A stretch of 64,000 nucleotides of DNA. Source: Athripsodes cinereus (lineage: Eukaryota > Arthropoda > Insecta > Trichoptera > Leptoceridae). The position numbers and the translations under genes are program-made. The notes beneath the pieces are model-generated. The model was given only the letters and a program-made list of their open reading frames with translations, did not search any database and was not told the DNA's origin. This document shows positions 11,574 to 23,893 of this stretch, piece by piece. The DNA is taken from contig OX388314.1 in NCBI GenBank assembly GCA_947579605.1, positions 13,141,982 through 13,205,981 of the forward strand, read 5' to 3'. Within the stretch, counting starts at the first letter, position 1, and every line of letters starts with the position of its first letter.

Positions 11574-12064
11574 GGCAGCGTTCATAGAGTCGTCGAGTGA
11601 TCACTCGACGACGCTCCAGCCGTTCACGCGCCCGGAGCGAGTCACCCGACGACTCGCACTTTCGCGTTCAGGATGTCGTCGGGCGTACAACCGAACAACC
11701 GAATTCATAGCAGGGTGATTATCGCTCTGACAGTTAACTTGACGTTTGAGTGATGATGGCTGTCAAAACAATTGCGAAGTTAATCGTAATTATGGTGTAT
11801 TCTTGTCGTATACAATTTTTCAAAATAGAAAATCATATTTTTTTAGTTAAAGATGTGAAATGGAAGAGAAATTAAAAAAGTTAGTGCAGATTTTTCAGAT
11901 CGCGAATGAATTTTACGAAAATTGCGCCATTACAATGACATTTGGATCATAAAACGCTCAAAGTTGTTCACGATATCCGGGGTGACATTCGCCACTCACT
12001 GCAACTTCATGGTCGCTCAGGTCACTCGACGTCGAGCGATAATCATGCTATCGTGAACTCAGCC
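11574..12064. mobile_element. PIF/Harbinger-like MITE with 3-bp CTA duplication and a 24-bp palindrome
   Basis: The insertion is proven by comparison: the uninterrupted unit reads GAATACTAGGCTATCC, while here CTA is present on both sides (11571-11573 and 12065-12067) of a 491-bp insert. Ends are imperfect inverted repeats (GGCAGCGTTCA / GGCTGAGTTCA on the opposite strand). A perfect 24-bp palindrome (11592-11615, half-site GTCGTCGAGTGA) lies near the left end, and GTCGAG/CTCGAC motifs recur near both ends. A short ORF at about 11861-11950 (start MEEKLKKLVQIFQIANEFYE) may be a relic of a longer parent. The 3-bp duplication suggests PIF/Harbinger. Confidence 0.7.
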
Positions 12065-12067
12065 CTA

Positions 12068-13631
12068 GGCTATCCGACGATTCATTATTTTCGAGACCGT
12101 TCCCCGACATTAGCGATATCTGGCGGCCGTGGATAGAACTGATTTTGATTGTTATTCTATGACTCAAAACAAAGTTGAACTGTCAAAACAAATTGAAACC
12201 ATTGAAACTTGCATGCGACGTTTGAAGAAGTGCCCGGTATAAAACTTGCAAATAATCGTGTATTTTTATATAATCGAGATATCAGTGTATCTGGAGATAG
12301 CGCAAAAAAAGTTTCTCATGAAAACCTGTCGTTTCCGGCAAAAATAAAATCTAGTTCTAAGCACACGACTTACTATTCTTTCTTACTTAATGTGAGGTAC
12401 CGCTAATTTCATTATATTATAATATCTTTTCAGAATCAAAAGTGAGTTATAGTGTCAATAATTTTTCAGAATTTATTGTTATCATATACAAGTCACTTTG
12501 TCGTGTTAATCTATTTAACAAAATGACTTCTTTGGCAGATGGTGGTCATATGAATATTACAATGTAGGTGACTTGACCCAAGGATTAAATATATATAGGA
12601 AGGCACATTAAGGGTTACACCCTCCCACACCCATGAATGTCAGTTCCTGTGTCATCCATACTCTTCTAGCAAATTCTTTCTAAGGGCTCATGGTTCGCCT
12701 GAAGGACTCCCCCTGACGTAATCCTTCCTGAAATATAGGAAGGCAGTGGGACATCATCGGAATTGAGAAAATGCTAATGGTCTTTTCTCAATTTTCAACT
12801 CTTACTAATTCTTATTAATTTAATGTTCCAGAGCAAGTTTAAAACAAATAAATTACAAACAAAAACAGTTTTAAAGCAAACAAGGCGACTGCACCAAAAA
12901 CATAGATGCTTGTCAAAATTCTTTACAAATATCTATACACCAATCACTTACAAGTGTAGTATATTGTAGCGCACATAGGGAGTTCAAAGTAGCACCTATG
13001 TGAAGTTTCAAATCAAATATTTATTTAAATTGTCTTAAGCAGTATTCAATTTTGTGAAACGTCTTTAACCATTTTTATTTGATGATAGATGTAGAAAAAA
13101 ATTGTTTATATTTTCTTTTGTCCATAACACTAATTAAATGATTATTCTTAATAAATAAATATCAATAGCATTGAAGTGTTTTTATGATAAATCTCCACCA
13201 CCAACAGTCACCTCTAAAGATTATTTTAAAATATATATAACTACAATACTCTGTAAAATGACTGACTATTAAATTTGTCTAATTCATTGTATAAGCATTC
13301 TTATGGGTACTATTCTATCAATGACTAGGAGCATTAAATTAATCAAACTGTAAAGTATATCACTATCTTCTCAAAGAGCTCATGGTGATCGTAAATAAAT
13401 CATCATTGATGCCTTGTCTTACCCCAATGTATAAGTACTTACTTTGTTTTCTATTTTGTGTATAGAATTGTAGCTATGTCAGACAGTTAGGCAGAGTTAT
13501 ATAAAATTGTATTCAGGTCAGACACTTTTTTCAGCTAAATACACATTTGCTAATTCATTTATTGATTACACTGGCAGTATCTGAATAACTTTAAACAATA
13601 TGGTAATGTATAGTAATTTAATAATTCCATT
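12068..13631. other. intergenic, no gene recognised
   Basis: Mostly AT-rich. A more balanced patch at 12600-12760 (CACCCTCCCACACCCATGAA ... GGACTCCCCCTGACGTAATC) looks like a degraded repeat, with AGGAAGG at both ends (12597 and 12743), but I cannot place it. ORFs of about 65 codons look accidental. Confidence 0.35.
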
Positions 13632-14136
13632 GTAGCCTGGCGGTAGAGTCTCGGCCTCAAGCACAAAAGGTGCGTAATTCGATTCCAGGTGCCAGCAATA
13701 CCCCATTTCACGACACAAGCTTTTAGCTTATGGTGAAAGGTGTATAACAAGGGTGGCCAACACGCAGGCCACATACGGCCTGTTGGGTGTCTACGTGCGG
13801 CCCGCGAAGCATTCCTCACTATTTTTTTTGATAACAGTCGTTATAAGTATCCGTTACTTTTTTGAAAGAGCTACTATTTTGAGAAAATATTCTTAAAGAA
13901 AACCGAGGAGTTTTGAAACATTTCAAATTCCTATACCATTTTGAAAACTTGGCGACGGGGGGGTAGAAATTTTAAGGTGAAGTAAAATTATAAAATGTTC
14001 CATATATGGAGTAAATTGTTGTATGGCCCGGTAGAAAATCTCAATTCTGAAATTTGGCCCAGCTGCTGAAAAGGTTGGCCACCTATGGTGTATGAGATTG
14101 TATTTTGGTTTATAACAAAAACCTAGATATATCTAA
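13632..14136 (+). repeat. tRNA-derived SINE (S1 family), split by a hAT MITE
   Basis: The head TAGCCTGGCGGTAGAGTCTC... with ATTCGATTCCAGGTGCCAGC resembles a tRNA gene's A box and B box (GGTTCGATTCC). The body reads GACACAAGCTTTTAGCTTAT then GTGAAAGGTGTATAA, and after a 340-bp insertion continues GATTGTATTTTGGTTTATAA. Intact order is seen at 53616-53758 and 44750-44826. Pol III promoter function is inferred from the tRNA-like head. Confidence 0.75.
13748..14087. mobile_element. hAT-type MITE inside the SINE
   Basis: Ends CAAGGGTGGCCAAC and (reverse strand) CATAGGTGGCCAACC are inverted repeats. Flanks are GTGTATAA (13740-13747) and GTGTATGA (14088-14095), an 8-bp target duplication with one mismatch, the hAT signature; rejoining the flanks restores the SINE. 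The internal string CAAATTCCTATACCATTTTG followed by GGCGACGGGGG and TAGAAATTTT is shared with the MITE at 56800-57184. Confidence 0.85.
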
Positions 14137-14776
14137 TCTAAAAAAATCTAATATTTTTTTAATTTTATTAACTTATAACATCCTTAAATAATTTAATTAC
14201 ACATCTGAAGTAAAAACAGTTTATTACATATCTTAACAGTCTGTACGGGATATTCTCACTCAATTTTTAAGAGAAAACGCCAAACCAAACAACATCTAGG
14301 TTAATAAAAGGTCATACTAGATATAATAATGTACAAATTGGAAGAAAAAAAAAACATTATAATCATATGAGCATTTATTTTAAACAGTAAATAGCTTATA
14401 AAAAATTTACATAAAATTATACTATGACAATTTAAAAATATAACTATTCAAAATATAACAATTTAAAAATATAACTATTAAAAACCAGTGCCCCGTACCA
14501 CCATTATACTTTCCAACTCTGCATTTTGCACTATGCAATTCATCGGCTTGTTTCCGTTCCACCATTACATCTTTTTGCAAAGTAGGAATTGCAAAGTGAA
14601 AAGAAGACGCCATTCGCAAAGTAAATAGGCAGTTCTGTTCCACCATTACTACTTTTCATAAAAAACTTTGCCAACATAGCAAACGAATATTTTGACATTT
14701 CAAATATGCGATTCGTCATGTTGTGAAAGTAGACGTTGGTTTATATTATAGGTGTTTTAAGTAAATTTGTTATACA
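14137..14776. other. flank of a Harbinger-like relic, no gene
   Basis: AT-rich to 14440, then short inverted and direct repeats (TCCACCATTA at about 14498, 14559 and 14640; TGCAAAGTA and GCAAAGTGAAAAG) up to 14660. These could be the 5' terminal region of the element whose relic ORF begins at 14777, but no matching right end was found. Confidence 0.3.
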
Positions 14777-15073
14777 ATGTGGCGAAAAATATTATTACAA
14801 AGGGATGTGGAAGACGGAGTTGTGAGATTTTATAAAAAAAGGATTAATTTCCAAGATATTTTGCCCACGCAGTTCCTGGAATATTTTAGAATAAGTAGCA
14901 CTCAGTGTGAATATGTTTTGAGAAAGTACACGAATTTGGAATGTATACGTCTTATTTGTCTTAATAATTTTAATTATGACTGGATTTTGTTATGGAGATT
15001 ATTTTGTGATAAAAGTATTGAGTTGGTTATATGCCAGTCTTTCAGTGACCTTGGAAAAGAAGGGGAGAATTGA
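14777..15073 (+). pseudogene. possible PIF/Harbinger nuclease N-terminal relic
   Basis: A 98-codon ORF begins MWRKILLQRDVEDGVVRFYK and contains LPTQFLEYFRISSTQCEYVL. This recalls the start of Harbinger transposase-derived nucleases, where a short charged leader precedes a F..YFRMS...F..LL block. The catalytic DDE region is absent: the ORF ends at TGA (15071-15073) where a normal protein would continue for about 250 residues. Family assignment is tentative. Confidence 0.35.
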
Positions 15074-15304
15074 AATTGGAATATAAGTGTGTATAAAAAA
15101 GTTTTTTTTAAAATATATCCACAGTGACTGTAGATATACTTAACATAAGTGTTTTATTTTAAGTTATCCTAAAAATGTTTATAATTATGTAAAAAATATA
15201 AAATATATCCTTTCCTTTATGCGCAAAGCTATGTCTCAATCATAAAATAGATCTCATGAATAGTATGTTATATGATAACATAATATCATGTAATAACTAT
15301 AATC

Positions 15305-15532
15305 TCATCGACGTTCGTAACCTAGAAAATAATATCTAGAATTCATAATATTTTTTAATTTAGTCGACACTAAGTGAACTCTATCTGCTGTTACAAACAT
15401 TAAATTATACGGCTTACTTGGCTGACAATGTTGGACTACTTTATAGTAAACATATTCCACTAATACTGAGACTCCCAACAACATCGGAAGTGGCAAAATC
15501 ACTACATTAGTAGTAAAAACATTGGTTAACAC
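15305..15532 (-). CDS. unrecognised small membrane-like ORF
   Basis: A 75-codon minus-strand ORF has a hydrophobic N-terminal segment (VVILPLPMLLGVSVLVEYVY) followed by a basic, soluble tail ending NIMNSRYYFLGYERR. I do not recognise it. No clear splice acceptor, Kozak context or poly(A) signal defines it. On the opposite strand, ATGTCAACAGAAAATTTAAAG followed by GTATGT (from 15535) would make a good first exon, so the region could instead carry a plus-strand exon. Either may be chance. Confidence 0.2.
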   Translation of the reverse strand: MLTNVFTTNVVILPLPMLLGVSVLVEYVYYKVVQHCQPSKPYNLMFVTADRVHLVSTKLKNIMNSRYYFLGYERR

Positions 15533-15611
15533 AATGTCAACAGAAAATTTAAAGGTATGTATTCAAGATCTTAGGTATTTTTTTTTAATAATAGATCAGT
15601 AGTAGATTTGC

Positions 15612-15685
15612 TATTACGATGCCCGTCTACCATTTGGGAGGTCTTGGGCTTGGTTCCCGGCAAATGTAAAAAATTTCACCAGTAA
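15612..15685 (+). repeat. tRNA-like SINE head fragment
   Basis: The segment ACGATGCCCGTCTACCATTT ... GGGCTTGGTTCCCGGCAAAT ends in a B-box-like GGTTCCC stretch, as in a tRNA-derived SINE. No body follows before the LINE fragment at 15.73 kb. Confidence 0.35.
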
Positions 15686-15725
15686 TTTCTATATTAATTA
15701 AGATAACATCCATACATACGTACCA

Positions 15726-16110
15726 TCACGTCGCTTCCCTTGCAGGGTAGGCAGAAAGGATCGAGCGCCACTTCCTTCTATCCTTACATACATCTTTCGC
15801 TTCCGTCACTGTCATACAATTCCTCATGCATGCTCTCCTGTTCAATGTGCTCAACACGTGACCGTCCTGTAGGATTTGATTTAAATGATCTTGCCATTTA
15901 ATTCTCGGACGTCCACGTCTCCGAGCACCATTCCTCTCAGCCCAATGTATCTTCTTGGTCATTCTGTCCTCATTCATTCTTTCCACGTGCCCAAACCATC
16001 TTAACTTATTTACATCCTTGTAACCACACCAACTTTCATTCCACATTCCTTTCGTATATCACTGTTACGCACACAATCTCTCAGACTTTTACCACACATC
16101 CTTCTCAACG
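15726..16110 (-). pseudogene. LINE (RTE-like) reverse transcriptase C-terminus, 5'-truncated
   Basis: The minus strand encodes LRWFGHVERMNEDRMTKKIH, then GARRRGRPRIKWQDHLNQIL and CKDRRKWRSILSAYPAREAT before a stop. The WFGHVERM...RRRGRPRxxWxD series is the usual C-terminal end of RTE-type and related non-LTR reverse transcriptases in insects. Catalytic domains are missing because the copy is 5'-truncated. A second, more decayed copy lies at 49.56-49.98 kb. The fragment sits about 370 bp downstream of the KRR1-like gene's stop. Confidence 0.75.
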
Positions 16111-16167
16111 ATCTCATTTCTACTGCATTTATGCCACTTTCATCCTTCTTTAACCATGTCGGACAAC

Positions 16168-16395
16168 AGAGGCTAACGCACTTGCCTTTGAGTTACGAGG
16201 TCCCGGGTTCGATTCCCGGCCAGGGCAAAATGAAGAATGACCTTTTTCAAATTGTCCAGGGCCTGGGTGTTACATGTATATGTGTTCAGTGCATTGTATA
16301 TATGTATATCGTCGCGTTAGTACCCATAATACAAGATTCATATCTTAGTTTGGGACTAGCTAGATCTGTGTGAATTGTCTATGCATGTTATGTTA
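16168..16395 (+). repeat. tRNA-derived SINE of lepidopteran type (S3)
   Basis: A tRNA-like head with B box GGGTTCGATTCCC (16205-16217) is followed by GGCCAGGGCAAAATGAAG, GTCCAGGGCCTGGGTGTTAC, ATATCGTCGCGTTAGTACCC and GTTTGGGACTAGCTAGATCT. That body is the pattern I know from abundant moth and butterfly SINEs (tag: TTAGTTTGGGGCTAG...GATCTGTGT). It is the best single clue to the organism. No target duplication was identified with confidence. Confidence 0.7.
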
Positions 16396-16482
16396 TGTTA
16401 ATCATTCATGCCAATATTATGTCGCTATTTTTTTTTATCTATAAAAGTGTTATAAAATGAATTTTTTATAAAATCTTACCTA

Positions 16483-17699
<1,217 letters not shown>

Positions 17700-20600
17700 A
17701 TGGTTAAAAATAGTGAAAGCGGCATATTCATCTCCAAAATTAAGCATGGAACCAAGGCTTATTATTTTTTTGGCCTGTTATGTATATTAATACCCCTAGT
17801 TTTAATTGTCAGGTATGTTTCACTTTCATTAAAAATTCATTATCTTTTGACCTCCTTCCTTTGCTTGTCTGTAATTGTTCGTAACCTACCCTTCATACGA
17901 TTCCATTCTTCCTTAAAACTTGTAAAGCTGATAATTCCACCATGGGAGACTGTTTTTGCCAAGTTTGCATATAATTCAATGTACTATCAAAATTGTACCT
18001 GTAACAAAACAATCCTTCATACCTGTATATTTTTTCGCGTATTAGCATAATGCATCCTTCAACTTTGTGCATCTTGAGTCAGAGTTTAGTCATTTAAAAA
18101 CCAGTTTTTTTCCTGTGTTCATTTAGTATCTTTTTAATAACGAAATTTTACTAGTGTAGAAGTTCATTGATTTTTTTTTTTATTTCAGTGCCATTAATAC
18201 CTTCATCATAATCTTCAGTTACATTTGTGGATTGGTATTTTGTCATTTGGTTTTAAAGTTTAAAGATCCTATAATTAATTATGTTCTCATATTATTACAT
18301 TACTTTGGCTTTCAAAAACTCAACACACAATTTAAAATACAAGATACACCAAAGGTATTAAATCTATATCTAATCAAAACTCATAATATTATTGGACGTA
18401 GCGTTCAAATAAAACTGAATAATATCTACTTATACATACCTTTTTTATTATTTTGACATTAATTACTATATTTTTGTCCATTTCTATACAGGTAGGATGT
18501 AATGTTTGTGGTGATTCTTCGTGTCTTCGTCACTCTCCTGATGGTCACAATGATCCTTGGGAAAATTTGTTTATTCACAAACAACTTGACCAATCAATAG
18601 AAGAGGTACAATATGAATGTAATATTTTGATATGATTGTTATGAGATTACTATATATATATATGTGTGGTTTGGGATCGAAAGTGGACATATTGAAACAT
18701 GACAGTTTTATAACTTAGTATATAAAAATATTATCTGTCTGGAGTTGTACAAAATTATTTTTTTCAAAAATTCGTCAAATTTTAATTGTGAAAAAAATAA
18801 AAGAATAGGTGAAGGTTAGGTTTGAAACTGGACATGTACATCTGTGTTCCAATCGAAACTGAACATACACAAACATACCATCAGGGATTGAACGTTTGTA
18901 TGGAGCATCGACCATCTTGTATTTCAATATTATATTGTAGTTCATAATGCAAAGGAGCATACAACATAAATGTTTTTTTCAGAATTCACATTAAAACCAG
19001 GAGAATAGATTTATTTTAAGTTCCTAGAATCATTTTAGATGCTAGTGGTTTACAGAATTGATCATTTTAATTAATATTAATAATATTAACGGGTTAGTTG
19101 GAAGACATCGCATTCTAATAAGAGCGATAAGCTCACCTTCTGTACATTGAATAACTGATATTTTTATGATACTTTGTAATAATTTGAAATAATGTTACCA
19201 ATGTACAGTGAAGAATGAAATAAATAAATAAATTGAATACAAAATTTATACTTAAATATTTTTAAAAGGCCCGCTGAAGAATAGGTATTCCTTTCTTGTA
19301 AGTTAGTATTCATGTGACCTATAGAAGAATTAATAAAAAGTCACATTATAAGACATTTCTATTTTCAATTCAGCAATGAGCTGCTGGCTTTCCCTTTTCT
19401 AAGATGTACCGTGATGGGATAGTAGTAATCATCATCGCCCTCAACGCTCCTCTCGGAAGCACAGGGCAGAAACCAGCCTCCTCCATTCAGAACGTCTCTG
19501 CGCCAATTGCGTCACCTCTTTCCACGACATTCCTTGCGCTCTGATATCGTTGTCATAGGAACGGTGTATTGCGAAAGAGGGACACCCGAGCCGACGGAAC
19601 CTCTGCGGACGGAAGAACAGTGCTCTTTTTGGCCAACTATCATTGGGCATTCTCAAAACATGTCCCAGCCAGGACCATCATCTCTCCTGTATTACGGAGA
19701 TTACAGGTCTCTGCTAGGTACGCCGGCGCACAGCATCATTTGTAACATGTTCATACCATTTGACATCCAAAATCCTTCTAAGACACTTGTTTTCAAAGCT
19801 TAGTAGTAATAGATGTATAATATTAAGATTATTTGAATTTCATGTTTTGCTGAGAACAGCTACTACAGCTCAAATTAGTTTTTTACCTTTTTTCGGTCCC
19901 ATACCACACGTTTATGTGTTTTTTCAACTGTTTTATTTAACTGTATATTATTATTTGCTGTATATTATTATCCATTATGAAATATATTTTATTGATTTTT
20001 GTTAATAATTTTGATTTCAGTTCTACAATGTGATATTAAATGAATTTGTAACTGGTTGGTATTCTAATTTAACAAATGAAAATAGTCTTTTAGTTGAATT
20101 AAGATTCCTACTTCGATATTCTTCAAGTTCATTATTGAAAAGAGCTCTAAAGGTTAGTAAAAGTGTTAATCAAATATTCATATTTGACATTTATTGTTAA
20201 CTATTAAATGTATATGGCAATTAAATAGCATCTTACCAATTTCTATTATCTATTATTCTTCGCTATCTTTATAAAATCATTCCCATTTTAGAAACCTGTG
20301 AATACATTGAAATATGTTTCTAATGAATCATTTATTTTATGTTGCAGGTGGATATTGGTAATTTAATTACAAGTAAGTTAATTCCCTGTGCTCTGAACCA
20401 CTATGCTGTGTGTGTTGAAGCACAGAGGGAGTTATTAGATAAGGGATATAGCAGCATACAGGAGGCAGCTATTAATGGCCCACTCAGATATTCTCTTCAC
20501 CCAGCTGTGGCTAACAGAGAAACAGAACTTGTATATCTGAGAAGTGTCACTAAAGCAATTACACCTTTTCTTTTACCCAAAGAGCAAACTGAGTCCAAGT

Positions 20601-23600
20601 TAGTATAAATATTGTCGCAGTATTGTTATTTACCTGGTAATAGGTAGGTACTGTATACTAATTTTATGCGTACACATTCTTTCCAGACTCTTTACAATTT
20701 TGATAAGAGAAATATTCTCGGGTTGGGTTTTATTGTCTTTAACAGATGTTTTATCAGACCCAGATATATTGAATTCTCTAACAATTCTAGCAACTGGTGA
20801 TGAAAAAATGTCTAAATTACCCCAATATCCTAAGCATCAGGTAATAAAAGTTTTTCTCACATTATTTTCACTGATTTATATTTTAAATAGCTTACTATAT
20901 TCATGTAAATTTGACTTTTAGGTGAAATTTTTAGAAAATTTTGTTAGAAATGATAATTACAAAAGATTAAGGCTGTTGAACCTGGAAGTTAGTGAAATAT
21001 TAAAAGACCCCAAGTACTTATATGCCTTCATGCAATACATGAAATCTGTTAAAAGAGTACATTTGTTACAATTTTGTTTAAGTATCGGTGAGTCATTGTT
21101 CGTTATGTAAATTAATTAGCAAGTTTTGATTTTTATTTTATTTTTTAACTAATGAACTGATTAATTTGCAGATGAATTTCATAAGCAAATGCTTCAACCC
21201 GATCTGAACAAAAATGAGCAAATTAGTTTATTCAACTCTGCGCAGGATATTTATTCCATGTATTTTTTTAAAGAGAGCCCTTCATACATAGATTTCTCTG
21301 CTGAAGTGGCGGATGAATTCAAAACAATATTAGATCAAGGTGCAACCAACATTTTGAAATTACAGACCAGTAAGACACTATTTCTAGCATATGATCATGT
21401 CTACTCTGCATTAGACAAATTATGGGCACCGCAGTTTTTTGATAACGAAGAGGTATTTTCATTTGTTTCTTTAAATATAATTCTGCCTTAAATTCCTCTT
21501 TTCAATAATCTGATTTTATGTAACAACTTGTTTATGTTTTTAGTTTTACAAATTGTTAATTGGCCCAAGACCTTCAAAGGACTTTTCGAGGCTTAATGTC
21601 AACAGGTTGGTTTCTATTTACTACTCCAGACTATACATGTATATTATGTATCATCAGTTTACACTTATTATACGCATAATTTCTTAATTATATTTTTAGA
21701 AAAATGGACAAGAGCCATTCATCTAAAATTGGAAATCAATTGTCCAAATTTAAAGTTTCACTTAAACCTGAAACTATTGATGGCCAAGTATTAGAATCAA
21801 CAGATAGCGTTGCTAGGATTGTTGATACTGATTTCATGGATGGAAATGATGTGGATTCACAATTCTCAGATATATTGGCAGATTATGCAAGGCTAAGGGA
21901 ACGGGATCTTAGTACTTGGAGAGTTTCTATAGAAGATGTTAAAGAAAGAAAAGTTAGTTATTTCATTTGTCTATGGTGCCACATAATCAAATGTACAGAC
22001 GACTATATAAAAATAATGTAATTTTAGGTGAATAATAAAACTGGTGTCTTACATCTCTTTACGATTAGTGTTTTGAAGACAGATCCTCTGGGATTAGGCA
22101 GTGAAAGCAGGTGGACTGTAGACAGGACAGATGCTGATTTTTATATGTTGAAGACAAAACTTGTTGAATTCCATGGAGAAGTGGAAATGGGGGACACCAA
22201 TGTACCTTCAAAAAAGTATGTTAATATATTTGTTTCCTAATACAGCTAGTTTAACAATACACATTTGTAATATGTAGATGTATTTTCTTGGTTTTTTTTC
22301 TATTATTATTGTATGTTTTCTTTTTTTTTATTTCTAAGGCCGTATATTGTAACAGACTGCAAACTCCCTTTTGTTAGAAATTTGTATAATATTCTTAATT
22401 TCTTCACTCACGCAGGTCTGAAAATCCAGCTAAATGTGAAAACTTCGTTTAACATATATATATATATGTGTGCCTAGACCTTCCAATATTTGAGTATTTG
22501 TAAATTGTATTATTTTTTTAGACAAAAAGCAGCAGTAGAAGTTCGCAAGATGAAATATGAAGTTTTTCTACAAAATTTGTTGCTGAAACCGCTCCTTAAG
22601 AGCAGTGACCTGCTTCACTTATTTCTCACTGAAGAAGATGACTTCTCGTCTATTGCAGAGCAAGCTCGACCCGGTTTTTCTATTGTACCAGACCTCGGAA
22701 ATATTTACCAAACAGTGACACACAAGCTACGGAAAGAAAGAGGACAGAATCTCATAGCCTTCATGAACACATTCCTTATCTCTACTGACGTTGATTATTA
22801 TCAGTCTCTGTAAGTTATCAAAATACTACCGCATCATAAATCAAATTAAGTTTATTTTATTTACAAAGTATTGTTTCCTGACACATTTGTTGATTACTTC
22901 TCATTCCAGAAAAGATGTAGATCATGGAGAAGAAGCTACTGATTTGTCAAACAATTTATCAGATGTCACATTGGATAATGCCCCTGGAAGATGCATTACT
23001 GATGGAGTCTTTGGAAACAATTTTGATATGACAGATTCTCCCAATATCTCTGTGAAACAAAAGCAATTCAAAGTTACAGGGTTTAGTCAATCACTTATAT
23101 TTTTGTGTAAGTTTCATGTTATGGTAAAATTTATTCTTCCCCTTTACATGGTTTTACTAGAGATTAATCCTACTGTTGGTTTTTAGTATCAGAAGTGTTC
23201 AAAGTTCGCAGTTCTGTGATTGGAATATCTGGGACATTGTGCTACCTTGGAGGGGAAAAAGTGGATGGAGTGTTTGATAAGTACCTAAATAGTGCTCTCT
23301 TTAAACTCTTGCCACCTCCCAGATTGGCTCATCTCATCAAGCTTGGACAAGGTGAGGATTTAACCGTATTATGTATAATCATATTCTCCTTTTTTTCATT
23401 CACATAATGTCATATGGTATGAATGAATTAACAAACATTCTTCTTTCTCATTTCTAAATTATTTAAATGTTTTCATAAATTTTGATGGTTTACTTCTTCC
23501 ATACTGGAAATTCTCTAGTGTCATATAAATTATTGTTAATTTCAGCGTTAATTTTTGAAAACATGCCAATGAAAAAAATAAGCCGTGAAGAAAGACGACA

Positions 23601-23893
23601 TTTAGCAAAAACGCAACTTCAAAATGCATTTCCCATGATCATCGTTACTATTCTAGGCCCAAATTTCTTGAAGGGTGTGGATGATTTATTTGAATTTGTT
23701 CAAAACCCTCTCCTTAATAAACAGGTACATTTATTTACTTTTACATTATATTTGCTATTTGAACATACATAATTTGACTTTTTTAGCCTCTGCTTTGTGC
23801 TGATTTGTGATTGTTTGTTTTCAGCTCATTTACAATCTACTTGATATTATACTGGCCGAACTGTTTCCAGAATTAGAAAGCAATGCATCATAA
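17700..23893 (+). CDS. Snx14: sorting nexin 14 (SNX14-type PXA-RGS-PX protein), 16 exons
   Basis: Exons, all GT-AG and in phase: 17700-17812, 18189-18354, 18492-18605, 20021-20152, 20348-20598, 20687-20840, 20922-21087, 21172-21452, 21544-21605, 21700-21952, 22028-22215, 22522-22809, 22910-23106, 23187-23351, 23546-23724, 23825-23893; 925 aa (human SNX14 946). Two hydrophobic segments (residues about 20-37, 40-62) anchor it in the ER. Then CNVCGDSSCLRH (human has CAVCGKVKCKRH), PXA (about 130-310), RGS (about 340-460), PX (about 565-690) and Nexin-C (about 790-910, ending NPLLNKQLIYNLLDIILAEL). The family tethers ER to lipid droplets and regulates lipid storage. In the PX pocket, human YRRYLEFY is DRTDADFY here, losing one basic residue. 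Start MVKNSESG was chosen because membrane segments follow at once. Confidence 0.93.
19091..19235 (+). repeat. LINE 3' tail in SNX14 intron 3
   Basis: GGGTTAGTTGGAAGACATCG ... GCGATAAGCTCACCTTCTGT ... AATGTACAGTGAAGAATGAA then AATAAATAAATAAATTG. This terminal pattern (GATAAG..C.CCTTTTGTAC ... AATAAATAAATA) is common at the 3' ends of CR1/L2-like insect LINEs. Similar tails run in reverse at about 24.14-24.26 and 35.69-35.83 kb. Confidence 0.55.
19375..19430 (+). repeat. S2 SINE-like tail fragment
   Basis: CAGCAATGAGCTGCTGGCTT ... TGTACCGTGATGGGATAGTAGTA retains the two ends of the S2 consensus with the middle lost. Confidence 0.4.
19441..19800 (-). pseudogene. LINE (RTE-like) C-terminal fragment in SNX14 intron 3
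   Basis: The minus strand encodes FENKCLRRILDVKWYEHVTN, WLGHVLRMPNDSWPKRALFF, and finally QRRSEWRRLVSALCFREER, then a GATGATGAT tail. CLRxILxIxW and GHVLRM are standard C-terminal motifs of insect RTE/CR1-type reverse transcriptases. Two in-frame stops (after RRRT and after IQER) break it. It lies antisense to SNX14 and in an intron, so it should not alter the protein. Confidence 0.75.
22339..22415 (+). other. unassigned 77-nt exon-like segment in the SNX14 PX-domain intron
   Basis: Between exons 11 and 12, AAG/GCCGTATATTGTAACAGA begins a GC-richer, stop-free stretch reading PYIVTDCKLPFVRNLYNILN, ending CACGCAG/GTCTGA, a possible donor. The 77-nt length is not a multiple of three; if included, exon 12 would be read out of frame and meet TAG within a few codons. 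Skipping it gives a normal PX domain. Confidence 0.3.
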
